Below, one piece after another: positions 1-8,736 of a DNA stretch of 64,000 nt (its first letter is position 1; each line of letters starts with the position of its first letter). The DNA comes from CAXBCP01 sp047638395 (GTDB taxonomy: Bacteria > Pseudomonadota > Alphaproteobacteria > MPNO01 > UBA830): the NCBI GenBank assembly GCA_047638395.1, contig JBLIMV010000002.1, forward strand, positions 124,001 through 188,000, given 5' to 3'. The notes under the pieces were generated by a model. The model made no database searches and was not told the origin of the DNA. It was given only the letters and a program-made list of their open reading frames with translations. A program made the translations under genes and the position numbers.

Positions 1-707
1 TCGCCCAGGCGAGCCTTGCCCAGGTCGAAAACGATATCGCTCAGATGAATTCGCTGGCCAACGGTGTTGCCGGCACATCGACGCTGTCGGCCTATCTGCT
101 GGAAACCACCCGCGCGGCTTATGGCCTGTCGGGTGCGATCGATGCGGATCACCGCCAGCTCGCCGTCCTCGAAGACGAGGTCAACCGGACTGTCGTGCTG
201 ATCGACCGCCTGCTCAACGAGCTAAGCGAGGATGTCAGCCGCCAGAACAATTATCTGAGCTCCGAACGTACGAACCTGACGACCCTGGCCCTTGCCATCA
301 AGAACGGCGAACTGCTGGGCTCCAGCCTCGGCAACCGGGCGTTCTCGTCATCGGCCCCCGCGGCAAGCGGTTTTGCCGCCGCACCGGCGTCAAGCCAGGG
401 CGGCGTCCGCCGTCCGCTCGTCGTGATCCGGTTTGATCGCACAAACGTTCAGTACGAACAGCCGCTCTACAACGCCGTCAGCCGCGCCCTGCAGCGCCGG
501 CCCAACGCGTTGTTCGACCTGGTCGCCATTGCCCCCAATCGCGGCAATGCCGCACGGGTCGCCCTGGCAGCAAGCTCGTCGAAAAAGAACGCCGAAACTG
601 TATTGCGGTCGCTGTCCGACATGGGCCTGCCGTTGGACCGGGTCCGCCTGTCGGCCCTGACCAGCAACACCGCGGCGACGAACGAGGTGCACGTCTACGT
701 GCGCTGA
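1..707 (+). CDS. Unassigned protein, C-terminal part (start lies before the window)
   Basis: The frame is already open at base 3 and runs without a stop to 707, so the start lies upstream; about 235 residues are visible. The first 80 or so visible residues are charged and heptad-like, suggesting a coiled coil. An Ala/Ser-rich linker follows. The last 95 residues, from RRPLVVIRFD to EVHVYVR, alternate probable strands and helices, loosely like an OmpA/MotB-type C-terminal domain. That likeness is only an impression and I do not assign a family. A strong terminator follows the stop directly, so this is the last gene of its operon. Confidence 0.75.
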   Translation, partial: AQASLAQVENDIAQMNSLANGVAGTSTLSAYLLETTRAAYGLSGAIDADHRQLAVLEDEVNRTVVLIDRLLNELSEDVSRQNNYLSSERTNLTTLALAIKNGELLGSSLGNRAFSSSAPAASGFAAAPASSQGGVRRPLVVIRFDRTNVQYEQPLYNAVSRALQRRPNALFDLVAIAPNRGNAARVALAASSSKKNAETVLRSLSDMGLPLDRVRLSALTSNTAATNEVHVYVR

Positions 708-727
708 TCGTCCCGGCGACAGAACTT

Positions 728-760
728 AAAAACGGGCGTCTTTCAGACGCCCGTTTTTTT
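728..760 (+). terminator. Rho-independent terminator, probably bidirectional
   Basis: A perfect 10-bp stem (AACGGGCGTC at 731-740, GACGCCCGTT at 746-755) closes a 5-base loop. Seven T follow on the plus strand and five A precede the stem, which gives a T-run on the minus strand. It lies between convergent genes (stops at 707 and 787), so it can end transcription from both sides. Confidence 0.92.
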
Positions 761-786
761 ATTGCTCCCCCACGGCTTACCCTGGT

Positions 787-1467
787 CTATTCGGCATCGC
801 CCTTGCCCCGCGCACGGCCTTCAAGGCCGCGGCGGATTTTATCGATATCAGGGCCGCCGGGCGCGATCTCAAAGACCGATTCGACCGACGTGTAATCGAA
901 ATAGCCCATGCGGGCGAGCGGGCGGCATTTCAGAATATCGATCTTGCCCTCATTGGTGATCACGTCGTCATTGATGTGCACGCCGAGGACTTCGCCGACC
1001 ACGACATAGACAATGTTATCGACCGAGTTCCCCGGCAGCGTCAGCGTGGTGTAGTATTTGCATTCGAGATGCACGGGCGATGCTTTCACCCGCGGCGGTG
1101 CCACAATGTTGGATGCCACCATTTCCAGCCCCGCCAGCTCTGCCTCATCCACATCGGGGGCAACCATCTGGGCCGTCGTATTGATCTGGTCACGCAGATC
1201 CCAGGTCGCCATGTTGCAGACAAATTCACCGGTAAGCACCGCATTGCGCGCACTGTCCTTCGGGGCGCCATCGCCGAACCGCGAGCCTGACGAGAACATC
1301 ACATAGGGCGGATCGTAACCGAGATTATTGAACTGGCTATAGGGTGCAAGATTCACACCACCCTCGGTATCCAGCGTCGTGATCCAGCCGATCGGCCGCG
1401 GCACGACAATCGATTTATAGGGATTGTAGGGCAGGCCGTGATCGTTCTTCGCGGTTTCGTAAAACAT
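787..1467 (-). CDS. Flavin reductase-like domain protein (FMN-binding)
   Basis: A 226-residue protein of the flavin reductase-like (FMN-binding split barrel) family. The N-terminal run PRPIGWITTLD followed by NLAPYSQFNN is the family hallmark (about residues 24-50). Members bind FMN and either reduce free flavin with NAD(P)H for a partner oxygenase or act as stand-alone oxidoreductases. It lies 77 bases downstream of panC on the same strand and may be read through from panBC. The HpaB-type monooxygenase at 12935-14419 would need reduced flavin, but pairing the two is speculation. The substrate is unknown. Confidence 0.85.
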   Translation of the reverse strand: MFYETAKNDHGLPYNPYKSIVVPRPIGWITTLDTEGGVNLAPYSQFNNLGYDPPYVMFSSGSRFGDGAPKDSARNAVLTGEFVCNMATWDLRDQINTTAQMVAPDVDEAELAGLEMVASNIVAPPRVKASPVHLECKYYTTLTLPGNSVDNIVYVVVGEVLGVHINDDVITNEGKIDILKCRPLARMGYFDYTSVESVFEIAPGGPDIDKIRRGLEGRARGKGDAE

Positions 1468-1544
1468 GCGCGCCTCCGATTCTGATTCTTATGGTGACAG
1501 ATTATCGGGGCGCTTCGCGCCAAACGCAAACAGGACGGCCGGCG

Positions 1545-2420
1545 TTATTCGGGCGGAGCGACCTGCATATTGTCGATCAGCCGGGTTTTGCCCAGCCGGG
1601 CCGCCGCGAAAATACGCAGATTAGGGGCATTGCCCGTGGCAGGGATCAGAGTATCGGCCGCGCGGATTTCGAAATAGTCGACACTGTCGAAGCCGGCATC
1701 GAGCAGTGCCTGACGCCCCCAGTCACATTGGGCCGCAATATCGACGCCATCGTGAAGACGCCCCGCGAGCGCAAACATGGTGCCGTACATTGCGGGTGCC
1801 GCGCGGCGCTGCCCTGGGTTCAGATAGGCGTTGCGCGACGACAGGGCCAGACCGTCGCGTTCGCGCACGGTCGGTATGCCGACAATGCGGATATCCAGCC
1901 CCAGTTGCTCAACCATGCGCTGGACAACCTTGTACTGCTGGTAATCCTTTTCGCCGAAATAGGCGGCATCGGGTTGGCAATGCTCGAACAGGCGCGACAC
2001 AACAGTTGTCACCCCGTCAAAATGACCAGGGCGCGTGGCGCCGCACAACCCCTCGGTGATGCCGGAGACGGTAACGGTGATCGCAAACCCGTCGGGATAC
2101 ATTTCCGCCGCATCGGGCGCATAGACATAATCGACCCCATGGGCGTCGAACTTGGCGATGTCGTCCGCTTCGGTGCGCGGATAGGCATCGAAATCCTCGC
2201 CTTCGCCGAACTGGGTCGGATTGACGAACAGGCTGGCGATCACCAGGCCGCAATCGCGCCGGGCGCGGTCGACCAGCGACAGGTGACCTTCATGCAACGC
2301 CCCCATGGTGGGGACGAGCCCAATCAGTTTCCCCGCATCGCGATGGGGCTGGGTTGCCGCACGCAATTCGGCGGCGGTGCGCAGAACGGTCAGAGAAGGC
2401 GAAACTTCGGAGGCGGTCAC
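1545..2420 (-). CDS. panC: Pantothenate synthetase (pantoate--beta-alanine ligase)
   Basis: Joins pantoate and beta-alanine with ATP, the last step of pantothenate synthesis. The cytidylyltransferase-like HxGH motif is HEGH at residues 43-46 within LVPTMGALHEGH, and the later LSSRN corresponds to the ATP-binding loop. I start at the GTG at 2420 (VTASEVSPSL), giving 291 residues as usual for the family. The frame is open further upstream, but that part would overlap the end of panB and has no family sequence. It lies 46 bases after panB, same strand, consistent with a panBC operon. Confidence 0.95.
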   Translation of the reverse strand: MTASEVSPSLTVLRTAAELRAATQPHRDAGKLIGLVPTMGALHEGHLSLVDRARRDCGLVIASLFVNPTQFGEGEDFDAYPRTEADDIAKFDAHGVDYVYAPDAAEMYPDGFAITVTVSGITEGLCGATRPGHFDGVTTVVSRLFEHCQPDAAYFGEKDYQQYKVVQRMVEQLGLDIRIVGIPTVRERDGLALSSRNAYLNPGQRRAAPAMYGTMFALAGRLHDGVDIAAQCDWGRQALLDAGFDSVDYFEIRAADTLIPATGNAPNLRIFAAARLGKTRLIDNMQVAPPE

Positions 2421-2466
2421 AGTGCACTCAACAGGGTTACTTTGGTTCCGGGAATTTCGGCACGGC

Positions 2467-3321
2467 TCAGGGTTTGAGCTGGCGGACCTCTGCCCCGTCC
2501 GCCTTGGGCGCACCGAAGCAGTATTCAGCCGACGGGAACCGCCGCGCGCGCACATCGTCGGCATACGCCGCCGCGGCCTTGCTCAACTCGGCGCCGAGCT
2601 CGGCATAGCGCTTGACGAATTTGGGCGTGAAATCGCTGAACATGCCGACCAGATCTTCGGTGACCAGCACCTGTCCGTCGCAATCGGCAGATGCACCGAT
2701 ACCGATGGTCGGCACTGACACGACCTGCGTAATCTCACGTGCGACCGGCTCCATCACGCCTTCGACGACCATCGAAAACGCGCCGGCATCGGCAACCGCA
2801 CGGGCATCATCGATCACCTGACGGGCAACCGCCGTGTCCTTACCCTGAACCCGGAAGCCACCATAGGTGTGTACCGATTGCGGCATCAGCCCGACATGAC
2901 CCATCACGGGAATGCCGCGCTGGGACAGAAATTCAATGGTCGACGCCATGGCAACGCCGGCTTCGAGTTTGACGCCATCGCAGCCGGTTTCCTGCATGAC
3001 GCGGGCGGCATTGCGATAAGCCTGTTCGGCCGATTCCTGATAGGAGCCAAACGGCATGTCGACGATCACGCAGGCACGTTCCGAGCCGCGTACGACGGCG
3101 GCACCGTGATTGATCATCATGTCGAGCGACACCGCCAGCGTGGTCTCAAGGCCATAGACCACCATGCCGAGCGAATCGCCGACCAGAAGACAGTCGACAT
3201 GTTCGTCGAGGAACTGCGCCATCGGCGCGGTATAGGCGGTTAGAACCGCAATCGGTTCTCCGCCCTTGCGCGCCGAGAGTTCCGGCGCTGTAATCCGTTT
3301 AATCCGGCTAGGGGTGCTCAT
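2467..3321 (-). CDS. panB: 3-methyl-2-oxobutanoate hydroxymethyltransferase
   Basis: First committed step of pantothenate synthesis: transfers a hydroxymethyl group from methylene-tetrahydrofolate to ketoisovalerate, giving ketopantoate. 284 residues, full length. Family motifs are VGDSLGMV (residues 47-54, metal-binding Asp), VDMPFGSY, and the catalytic Glu in MVVEGV. The ATG at 3321 is preceded by a strong GGAGGG ribosome site at about 6 bases. panC follows after 46 bases. No panE or panD is nearby, so the rest of the pathway must lie elsewhere. Confidence 0.97.
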   Translation of the reverse strand: MSTPSRIKRITAPELSARKGGEPIAVLTAYTAPMAQFLDEHVDCLLVGDSLGMVVYGLETTLAVSLDMMINHGAAVVRGSERACVIVDMPFGSYQESAEQAYRNAARVMQETGCDGVKLEAGVAMASTIEFLSQRGIPVMGHVGLMPQSVHTYGGFRVQGKDTAVARQVIDDARAVADAGAFSMVVEGVMEPVAREITQVVSVPTIGIGASADCDGQVLVTEDLVGMFSDFTPKFVKRYAELGAELSKAAAAYADDVRARRFPSAEYCFGAPKADGAEVRQLKP

Positions 3322-3369
3322 CGTCGCCCTCCGTGAGCTAATCCGGCTGAAGTTGCGGCTTTTCTACCT

Positions 3370-3392
3370 CCTTTTTCGCACCTGCGAAAGGA
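3370..3392. promoter_or_regulatory. Inverted repeat in the divergent panB / ggt intergenic region
   Basis: TTTCGCA (3374-3380) and TGCGAAA (3383-3389) form a perfect 7-bp inverted repeat with a 2-base centre. It sits between the panB start (3321, minus) and the ggt start (3442, plus). It could be an operator or a leader hairpin of either gene; nothing identifies the regulator. Confidence 0.3.
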
Positions 3393-3441
3393 TTTCCATT
3401 CGAATGCAGTTAATCTGTTGAAATATAAAAGGAAAGATCCT

Positions 3442-5136
3442 TTGCGATTTTGCCGTATCTGGGCCGTTCTGGGACTCGCAGTGGTTATTTCCGGCTGTGC
3501 GGTCCCGGAGCGTCTTCCGCGCCAGCACATGATCTCCTCCGCCAACCCGCTCGCCTCGGCCGCGGGGCGCGATATCCTGCGCGCCGGCGGCAGCGCGGTC
3601 GATGCGGTAATCGCAGCGCAGGCCGTGCTCACCCTGGTCGAGCCGCAAAGCTCCGGCATCGGCGGCGGCGCCTTCCTGATGCATTTCCGCGAATCCGACG
3701 GGCGCATCGAAGCGTTTGACGGCCGCGAGACCGCACCCGCCGCGATCCGCCCGGACGCATTCGTGACCGCGGATGGCAAGCGCCGGTCGTTCCGCGATGT
3801 CAGCACCGGCGGGGCCGCCGTGGGCGTGCCGGGCATCCTGCGTATGCTGGCCATAGCGCATGAAGAACATGGCAGGCTGCCCTGGGCGCGATTGTTCGAA
3901 CGCGCAATTACCTTGTCCGAAAACGGATTTCCAATATCGCCGCGCCTGCATGCGATGATCCGCCGAGCGAAAGACCTGCGCGATTTCCCGGTGGCGCGGG
4001 AATATTTCCTGACCCCGGACGGCAAAGCCAAACCGGTCGGCACGCTGTTGCGCAACCCATCCCTTGCAGACACCTACCGGCAGCTCGCCACAGGCGGGGC
4101 GGAAGCGTTCTACACCGGCGAGATTGCGCAGGCCATCTCCGCCGCGGTCACAAACGCCGCCCGCAACCCGGCAACAATGACGGTTGCCGATATCGCGGGA
4201 TACCAGCCCAAGAACCGCGCCGCGATCTGCCGGCCGTACCGCGCGTGGCGGCTGTGTGCGATGCCGCCACCGACATCGGGCGGGCTGACGACGCTACAGA
4301 TTCTCGGCCTGCTCGAAGGCTTCGACATGGCGCGCATCCCGCCGTCATCGGTCCAGGCGGTGCATCTGATCTCCGAGGCCAGCCGTCTCGCCTATGCCGA
4401 CCGCCGCCGCTATATTGGCGATCCGGATTTTGTGTCGGTACCGGTCGACGGTATGTTGGACCCCACCTATCTGCGGCGCCGCGCCGCGCGGATTTCGGGC
4501 ACCGAAAGCATGGGCAAGGCGTCTCCCGGCCGACCGCGCGGGGCCGAGAGAGCGCGACTTGCAGATGATGAGCGCGAAGGGTTTCCGTCAACTTCGCACC
4601 TGTCGGTGATCGACCGTGACGGCAATGCCGTCAGCATGACCACGACAATCGAGCGCGCCTTTGGCAGCAGGCTGCTGGTGCGCGGCTTCCTGTTGAACAA
4701 CCAGCTCACCGATTTCGCCTTTATCCCGCGCCGCGACGGGCGCGCCGTGGCCAATGCCGTGGCCCCGGGCAAGCGCCCGCGCAGTTCGATGTCGCCGACG
4801 CTGGTGTTCGATACCGACGGCAAGCTGTTCGCCACCGTGGGATCGCCCGGCGGATCGCGCATCATCACCTATGTCACCAAGACACTGATCGGCCTGCTCG
4901 ACTGGAAGCTGAACATGCAGGCCGCCATCGATCTGCCCAATCACGCCAACCGCAACGGCGTGACGGAGCTTGAAAAAGGGACCCCGCTCGTCAAACACGC
5001 CGACGCGCTCAGGCGGCTAGGGCATGACGTGAAAATCGGCTCTCTGGTCAGCGGCCTGCACGGTATCCGCGTCACTAAGGACGGCTATGACGGCGGGGCG
5101 GACCGCCGGCGCGAAGGTGTCGCACTTGGGGATTAG
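3442..5136 (+). CDS. ggt: Gamma-glutamyltransferase (predicted lipoprotein)
   Basis: Cleaves or transfers the gamma-glutamyl group of glutathione and related peptides in the periplasm. The autocatalytic Thr is in TSHLSVIDRDGNAV (Thr384 from this start), followed by FLLNNQLTDF, both family signatures. The N-terminus (RIWAVLGLAVVISGC) has a hydrophobic stretch ending in a lipobox (ISGC), so it is probably an exported lipoprotein. I start at TTG 3442 because AGGAAAG at 3430-3436 is well spaced from it; an in-frame TTG at 3418 has no ribosome site but would give a more basic n-region. A DMT transporter follows after 3 bases. Confidence 0.93.
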   Translation: MRFCRIWAVLGLAVVISGCAVPERLPRQHMISSANPLASAAGRDILRAGGSAVDAVIAAQAVLTLVEPQSSGIGGGAFLMHFRESDGRIEAFDGRETAPAAIRPDAFVTADGKRRSFRDVSTGGAAVGVPGILRMLAIAHEEHGRLPWARLFERAITLSENGFPISPRLHAMIRRAKDLRDFPVAREYFLTPDGKAKPVGTLLRNPSLADTYRQLATGGAEAFYTGEIAQAISAAVTNAARNPATMTVADIAGYQPKNRAAICRPYRAWRLCAMPPPTSGGLTTLQILGLLEGFDMARIPPSSVQAVHLISEASRLAYADRRRYIGDPDFVSVPVDGMLDPTYLRRRAARISGTESMGKASPGRPRGAERARLADDEREGFPSTSHLSVIDRDGNAVSMTTTIERAFGSRLLVRGFLLNNQLTDFAFIPRRDGRAVANAVAPGKRPRSSMSPTLVFDTDGKLFATVGSPGGSRIITYVTKTLIGLLDWKLNMQAAIDLPNHANRNGVTELEKGTPLVKHADALRRLGHDVKIGSLVSGLHGIRVTKDGYDGGADRRREGVALGD

Positions 5137-5139
5137 AAG

Positions 5140-5991
5140 ATGAGCAACGCCGCCAAAGGCGCGCTGTGGATGATCGCAGCAGCGGCGGCGCTGACCGCAA
5201 TGGCGGTCTGTATCCGCTACCTGCCCGCCTATTCCGTGCTGCTGATGATTTTCCTGCGCAACGTGATCAACCTCGTCCTGATGGCGCCGTCGATGCTCCG
5301 CCAGGGCAAATCGATGATCGTCACACACCGCCTCGGCACCCATGCGCTGCGCAACCTGTTTCTCTATAGCGGCAACTGCGCGTGGTTCTATGGCGTCACG
5401 CTGATCGCACTGGCCGATGTCGCGTCGCTGCAGTTCACGTCGCCTTTGTTTACCGCGATCATCGCGGCGGCGTTCCTGGGTGAAAAAATCGGCGGCCACC
5501 GGATGGTCGCCATCCTTGTCGGCTTTGCCGGTGCCCTGATCATCATCCGGCCCGGTATGATCCCGATCAATCTGGGCACCGTGATGATCCTGGTCGCCGC
5601 TTTCCTGTATTCCTGCGCCCACGTGGTGACCAAACGCCTGTCCGACACCGAATCCGGCTCGACCGTGGTGTTTTACATGAGCGTCACCATCCTGGTGTAT
5701 TCGGCAATCCCTGCCTTTTTCGTCTGGCAGATCCCCGCATGGGCCGATATGCCGGCAATGATCGGCCTCGGCGTTACCGGGTATGCGACGCATTACTGCA
5801 TCACCCGGTCGCTGGCAGTGGGCGATGCAAGCTTCGTGATCGCATTCGATTTCATGCGCCTGCCGTTCTCCGCAATCCTTGGCTGGCTGCTGTTTCGCGA
5901 GCTTCTCGACGCCTGGACCGTCGCCGGCGCGCTGATCATTTTCGCCGCCGGGTATTACAGCACAATGCGCGAGGCGAAAAAGACGGGATAG
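5140..5991 (+). CDS. DMT-superfamily transporter (EamA family)
   Basis: A 283-residue membrane protein with two EamA repeats of about five helices each. The segments GALIIIRPGMI and the closing WTVAGALIIFAAGYYS are typical of the family. EamA proteins mostly export amino acids or small metabolites. It starts 3 bases after ggt, so the two are very likely co-transcribed, which suggests a link to glutamate, Cys-Gly or related products, though the substrate cannot be read from sequence. A second EamA transporter is at 8737-9603. Confidence 0.88.
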   Translation: MSNAAKGALWMIAAAAALTAMAVCIRYLPAYSVLLMIFLRNVINLVLMAPSMLRQGKSMIVTHRLGTHALRNLFLYSGNCAWFYGVTLIALADVASLQFTSPLFTAIIAAAFLGEKIGGHRMVAILVGFAGALIIIRPGMIPINLGTVMILVAAFLYSCAHVVTKRLSDTESGSTVVFYMSVTILVYSAIPAFFVWQIPAWADMPAMIGLGVTGYATHYCITRSLAVGDASFVIAFDFMRLPFSAILGWLLFRELLDAWTVAGALIIFAAGYYSTMREAKKTG

Positions 5992-6056
5992 ATATCTACG
6001 CCGCCGGTGCTGCTCCCCCTGTTCCGCGACCAATAGTTCCACTATAGACTGGCGCC

Positions 6057-7277
6057 ATGAACGATATTGCAGAAACGACCTCGCCGGAGGCCGGCGCCCG
6101 CCCGGTCATCCCAATTTCCCCGGGCCGCCAGAAGCGCGTGCGCGCCGGGCACCCCTGGGTGTTTTCCAACGAGATCAAGATGACGCCGGAGGTCAAGGCG
6201 CTGACGCCGGGCACGGTGATCGACGTGGTCGACGCCGCCGGCAGCGCGGTGGGCACTGCAATCTTCAATCCGCACACACTGATCGCGGCGCGCCTTATGA
6301 CCTCGCATTCCTTTGCCGATATCGATGCGGACTGGCTGGCGGCAAAAATTACGCGGGCAGCGGCATTGCGCGACCGGCTCTACGACAAGCCGTTTTACCG
6401 CCTGATCCATGCCGAGGCCGACGGCCTGCCGGGCCTGATCGTCGACCGCTACGACGATGCCTGCGTTGTCCAGCTCAACACGGCGGGTATGGAGCTTCTG
6501 GTCGCCGATATCATCGCGGCCCTGCAGCAGACCATCGCACCGGCCGGAATTGTCCTGCAGCGTGATAGTGCCGCGCGACATCTTGAAGGGCTGCCGACCG
6601 TCGCGCCGGAGATCGTCGGCAATGTACCCTCTCCCGCGCCACTGACAGAAAACGGCGTCGGCTTTCTTGCCGACCTGTCGGAAGGCCAGAAGACCGGCTG
6701 GTTTTACGACCACCGCGAGAACCGCGCACGTGTCGCAGCGCTCTCAAAGGGCCAGCGTGTCGCCGATGTATACAGCTATCTCGGCGGGTTTGGCCTGCAG
6801 GCCGCTGCTGCCGGTGCCGCAGATGTGGTGTGCATCGACCGGTCCGAACCGGCGCTCGATCTGGCCGCTCAGGCCGCTGCGGCGGCGGGGCTCGGCGATT
6901 CCTGCCGGTTCGAAAAATCCGAAGCTTTCGCCGCACTTGAAGCACTGTCATCGGCCAAGGAAAAATTCGGCGTGGTGATTACCGACCCGCCCGCCTTCGT
7001 AAAATCAAAAAAGGATCTGAAACCCGGCGCGCGCGGCTATCGCAAGCTGACCCGGCTGGCAGCCAAGGTTGTCGCCCATGAAGGCATTCTATGCGTCGCA
7101 TCGTGTTCGCATCACATGCCGATGGAGATGTATGCCGAACAGGTCCAGCGCGGTGTGCACGATGCCGGGCGGACGGGCCGGATTCTTCATGTCGGCGGTG
7201 CCGGACCGGATCACCCGATGCATCCCAACCTGCCGGAAAGCGCCTATCTGAAATGTCTGCTGCTGCAGCTGGACTGA
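6057..7277 (+). CDS. Class I SAM-dependent rRNA methyltransferase (RlmI-like)
   Basis: A 406-residue protein with an N-terminal PUA-like RNA-binding domain (HPWVFSNEI near residue 32, then the NPHTLIAARL region) and a C-terminal Rossmann methyltransferase domain. The SAM loop is in VADVYSYLGGFGLQAAAAGA and the catalytic-type motif is TDPPAFVKSKK near residue 307. E. coli RlmI methylates a cytosine of 23S rRNA and has about the same length. The family is clear; the exact target base is inferred. Confidence 0.88.
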   Translation: MNDIAETTSPEAGARPVIPISPGRQKRVRAGHPWVFSNEIKMTPEVKALTPGTVIDVVDAAGSAVGTAIFNPHTLIAARLMTSHSFADIDADWLAAKITRAAALRDRLYDKPFYRLIHAEADGLPGLIVDRYDDACVVQLNTAGMELLVADIIAALQQTIAPAGIVLQRDSAARHLEGLPTVAPEIVGNVPSPAPLTENGVGFLADLSEGQKTGWFYDHRENRARVAALSKGQRVADVYSYLGGFGLQAAAAGAADVVCIDRSEPALDLAAQAAAAAGLGDSCRFEKSEAFAALEALSSAKEKFGVVITDPPAFVKSKKDLKPGARGYRKLTRLAAKVVAHEGILCVASCSHHMPMEMYAEQVQRGVHDAGRTGRILHVGGAGPDHPMHPNLPESAYLKCLLLQLD

Positions 7278-7310
7278 TCTGCCCAAGAACAACGAGGAAA
7301 GACCACAAAT

Positions 7311-7937
7311 ATGCTGAAAATTCTCGGACGCGCGACATCTTCCAATGTGCAGAAAGTCGCCTGGCTATGTGAAGAACTGAACATTGCCTATGACCGCACC
7401 GATATCGGCGGTCCGTTCGGCGGCAACCGCGAGGCCGAATACCTGGCGCTCAACCCGAACGGTATCGTGCCGACCATCGACGATGACGGATTCGTGCTGT
7501 GGGAATCGAATGCCATCGTCCGTTACCTGGCCGAAAAGCACGGCAAAGGCACCGATTTCTGGCCCGAAGACCTTCAGGCACGTGCCAGCGCCGATCGCTG
7601 GATGGACTGGGCGCTGTCTATTCTCGCCGCCCGCCATGTGCCGGTGTTCGCAGGGTTGATCCGCACCGCCGAAGCCGACCGCGACTATGACAAGATCGCG
7701 GCCGCCCGCGATCTCTGGTCCGCAGCCAACAAGGTGCTCGAAACCTGGCTCGCCGATCATGAATTCCTGTCGGGCGATACGTTCAGCATCGGTGATATCC
7801 CGGCATCGCCGTTCACCTATCGGTGGTTCAATCTGGATATCGAGCGTGAGGATTTTCCGAACCTGAAACGCTGGCACGAAACGGTCGCCGCCCGGCCGGC
7901 ATTCAAAAAACACATCATCGATATCGGGCTCAGTTGA
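7311..7937 (+). CDS. Glutathione S-transferase family protein (first of tandem pair)
   Basis: A 208-residue cytosolic GST-fold protein: N-terminal thioredoxin-like domain (LGRATSSNVQKVAW; NPNGIVPTIDDDG; WESNAIVRYLAEKHG) and a helical C-terminal domain (FSIGDIPASPFTYRW). The Ser of SSNV is in the usual active-site position of Ser-type bacterial GSTs. It closely resembles the next gene, so the pair is a tandem duplication, now separated by a palindromic element. The substrate is unknown. Confidence 0.9.
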   Translation: MLKILGRATSSNVQKVAWLCEELNIAYDRTDIGGPFGGNREAEYLALNPNGIVPTIDDDGFVLWESNAIVRYLAEKHGKGTDFWPEDLQARASADRWMDWALSILAARHVPVFAGLIRTAEADRDYDKIAAARDLWSAANKVLETWLADHEFLSGDTFSIGDIPASPFTYRWFNLDIEREDFPNLKRWHETVAARPAFKKHIIDIGLS

Positions 7938-7959
7938 ATACAGCCTCCGCCACGATGAT

Positions 7960-8062
7960 CCTTCGAGACGCGGCTTCGCCGCTCCTCAGGATGAGGTGTA
8001 TAAAGATGGCTACCGTACAACGACCCTCACCCTGAGGAGCGCATTCATGCGCGTCTCGAAGG
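7960..8062. repeat. Palindromic intergenic element (MITE- or REP-like)
   Basis: Ends are perfect 12-bp inverted repeats (CCTTCGAGACGC at 7960-7971, GCGTCTCGAAGG at 8051-8062). The inner arms also match as CTCCTCAGGATGAGG against CCTCACCCTGAGGAG. Each arm holds its own small hairpin (GCGGCTTCGCCGC; GCGCATTCATGCGC). There is no open frame for a transposase. Elements of this general sequence are dispersed in alphaproteobacterial genomes, so I read it as a non-autonomous repeat inserted between the two GST genes. Confidence 0.75.
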
Positions 8063-8093
8063 GTACATGAGGCGAAAAGAAGAGGGCAAAGAA

Positions 8094-8714
8094 ATGCTGC
8101 AGCTAAAGGGGCGGATCAATTCGTCCAACGTGATGAAAGCGCTCTGGGTGCTCGACGAAATCGGGCTCGACTACGAGCGTGAAGACGTCGGCGGCGCCTT
8201 CGGCAAAAACCACGAGGCGCCCTATCTCGGCCTGAATCCCAACGGGCGGATCCCGACCATCATCGACGGCGACCTGGTGCTGTGGGAATCGAATTCCATC
8301 GTCCGCTATCTCGCCGCCACGCATAGCGCCGGGACACTGTGGCTGACAGATGCCGCCGCCCGGGCGCGCTGCGACATGTGGATGGACTGGCAACTCACGG
8401 AGCTTGTGCATGGCATGGTGCCGGTATTCCATGGTCTGATCCGCAAATCGGCCGAAGAGCGCGATATGGATGCGATTAATACCGCCCGCGACGACTGGGC
8501 GGCAAAATGGCGCATTCTGAACGATCACCTGTCACGGAACACCTATATCGGCGGCGACAGCTTCACCATTGCGGATATTCCCATCGGCCCGCTGGCCTAT
8601 CGCTGGTACGAGCTGCCGATCGAGCGTGAGGATTTCGCCCATCTCAAACGCTGGTACGACCTGATTTGCGCGCGTCCCGCTTTCCAGAAACACTGCATGA
8701 CCGGGCTTAGCTGA
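8094..8714 (+). CDS. Glutathione S-transferase family protein (second of tandem pair)
   Basis: A 206-residue paralog of the GST ending at 7937, with the same landmarks: INSSNVMKALW, NPNGRIPTIIDGD, LWESNSIVRYLA, FTIADIPIGPLAYRW, RPAFQKH. An ATG at 8067 is also in frame, but it lies against the edge of the palindromic element and adds nine residues absent from the paralog. The ATG at 8094 has GAAGAGGG upstream and aligns with the neighbour's start (MLQLKGRI against MLKILGRA). Confidence 0.9.
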   Translation: MLQLKGRINSSNVMKALWVLDEIGLDYEREDVGGAFGKNHEAPYLGLNPNGRIPTIIDGDLVLWESNSIVRYLAATHSAGTLWLTDAAARARCDMWMDWQLTELVHGMVPVFHGLIRKSAEERDMDAINTARDDWAAKWRILNDHLSRNTYIGGDSFTIADIPIGPLAYRWYELPIEREDFAHLKRWYDLICARPAFQKHCMTGLS

Positions 8715-8736
8715 CCTTTAAGCCGCGTATCGCGCC

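Noticed and set aside
1491..2477. Long plus-strand frame of 328 residues opposite panC
   Set aside because: It is the antisense shadow of panC in GC-rich DNA; it has no family sequence and no ribosome site.
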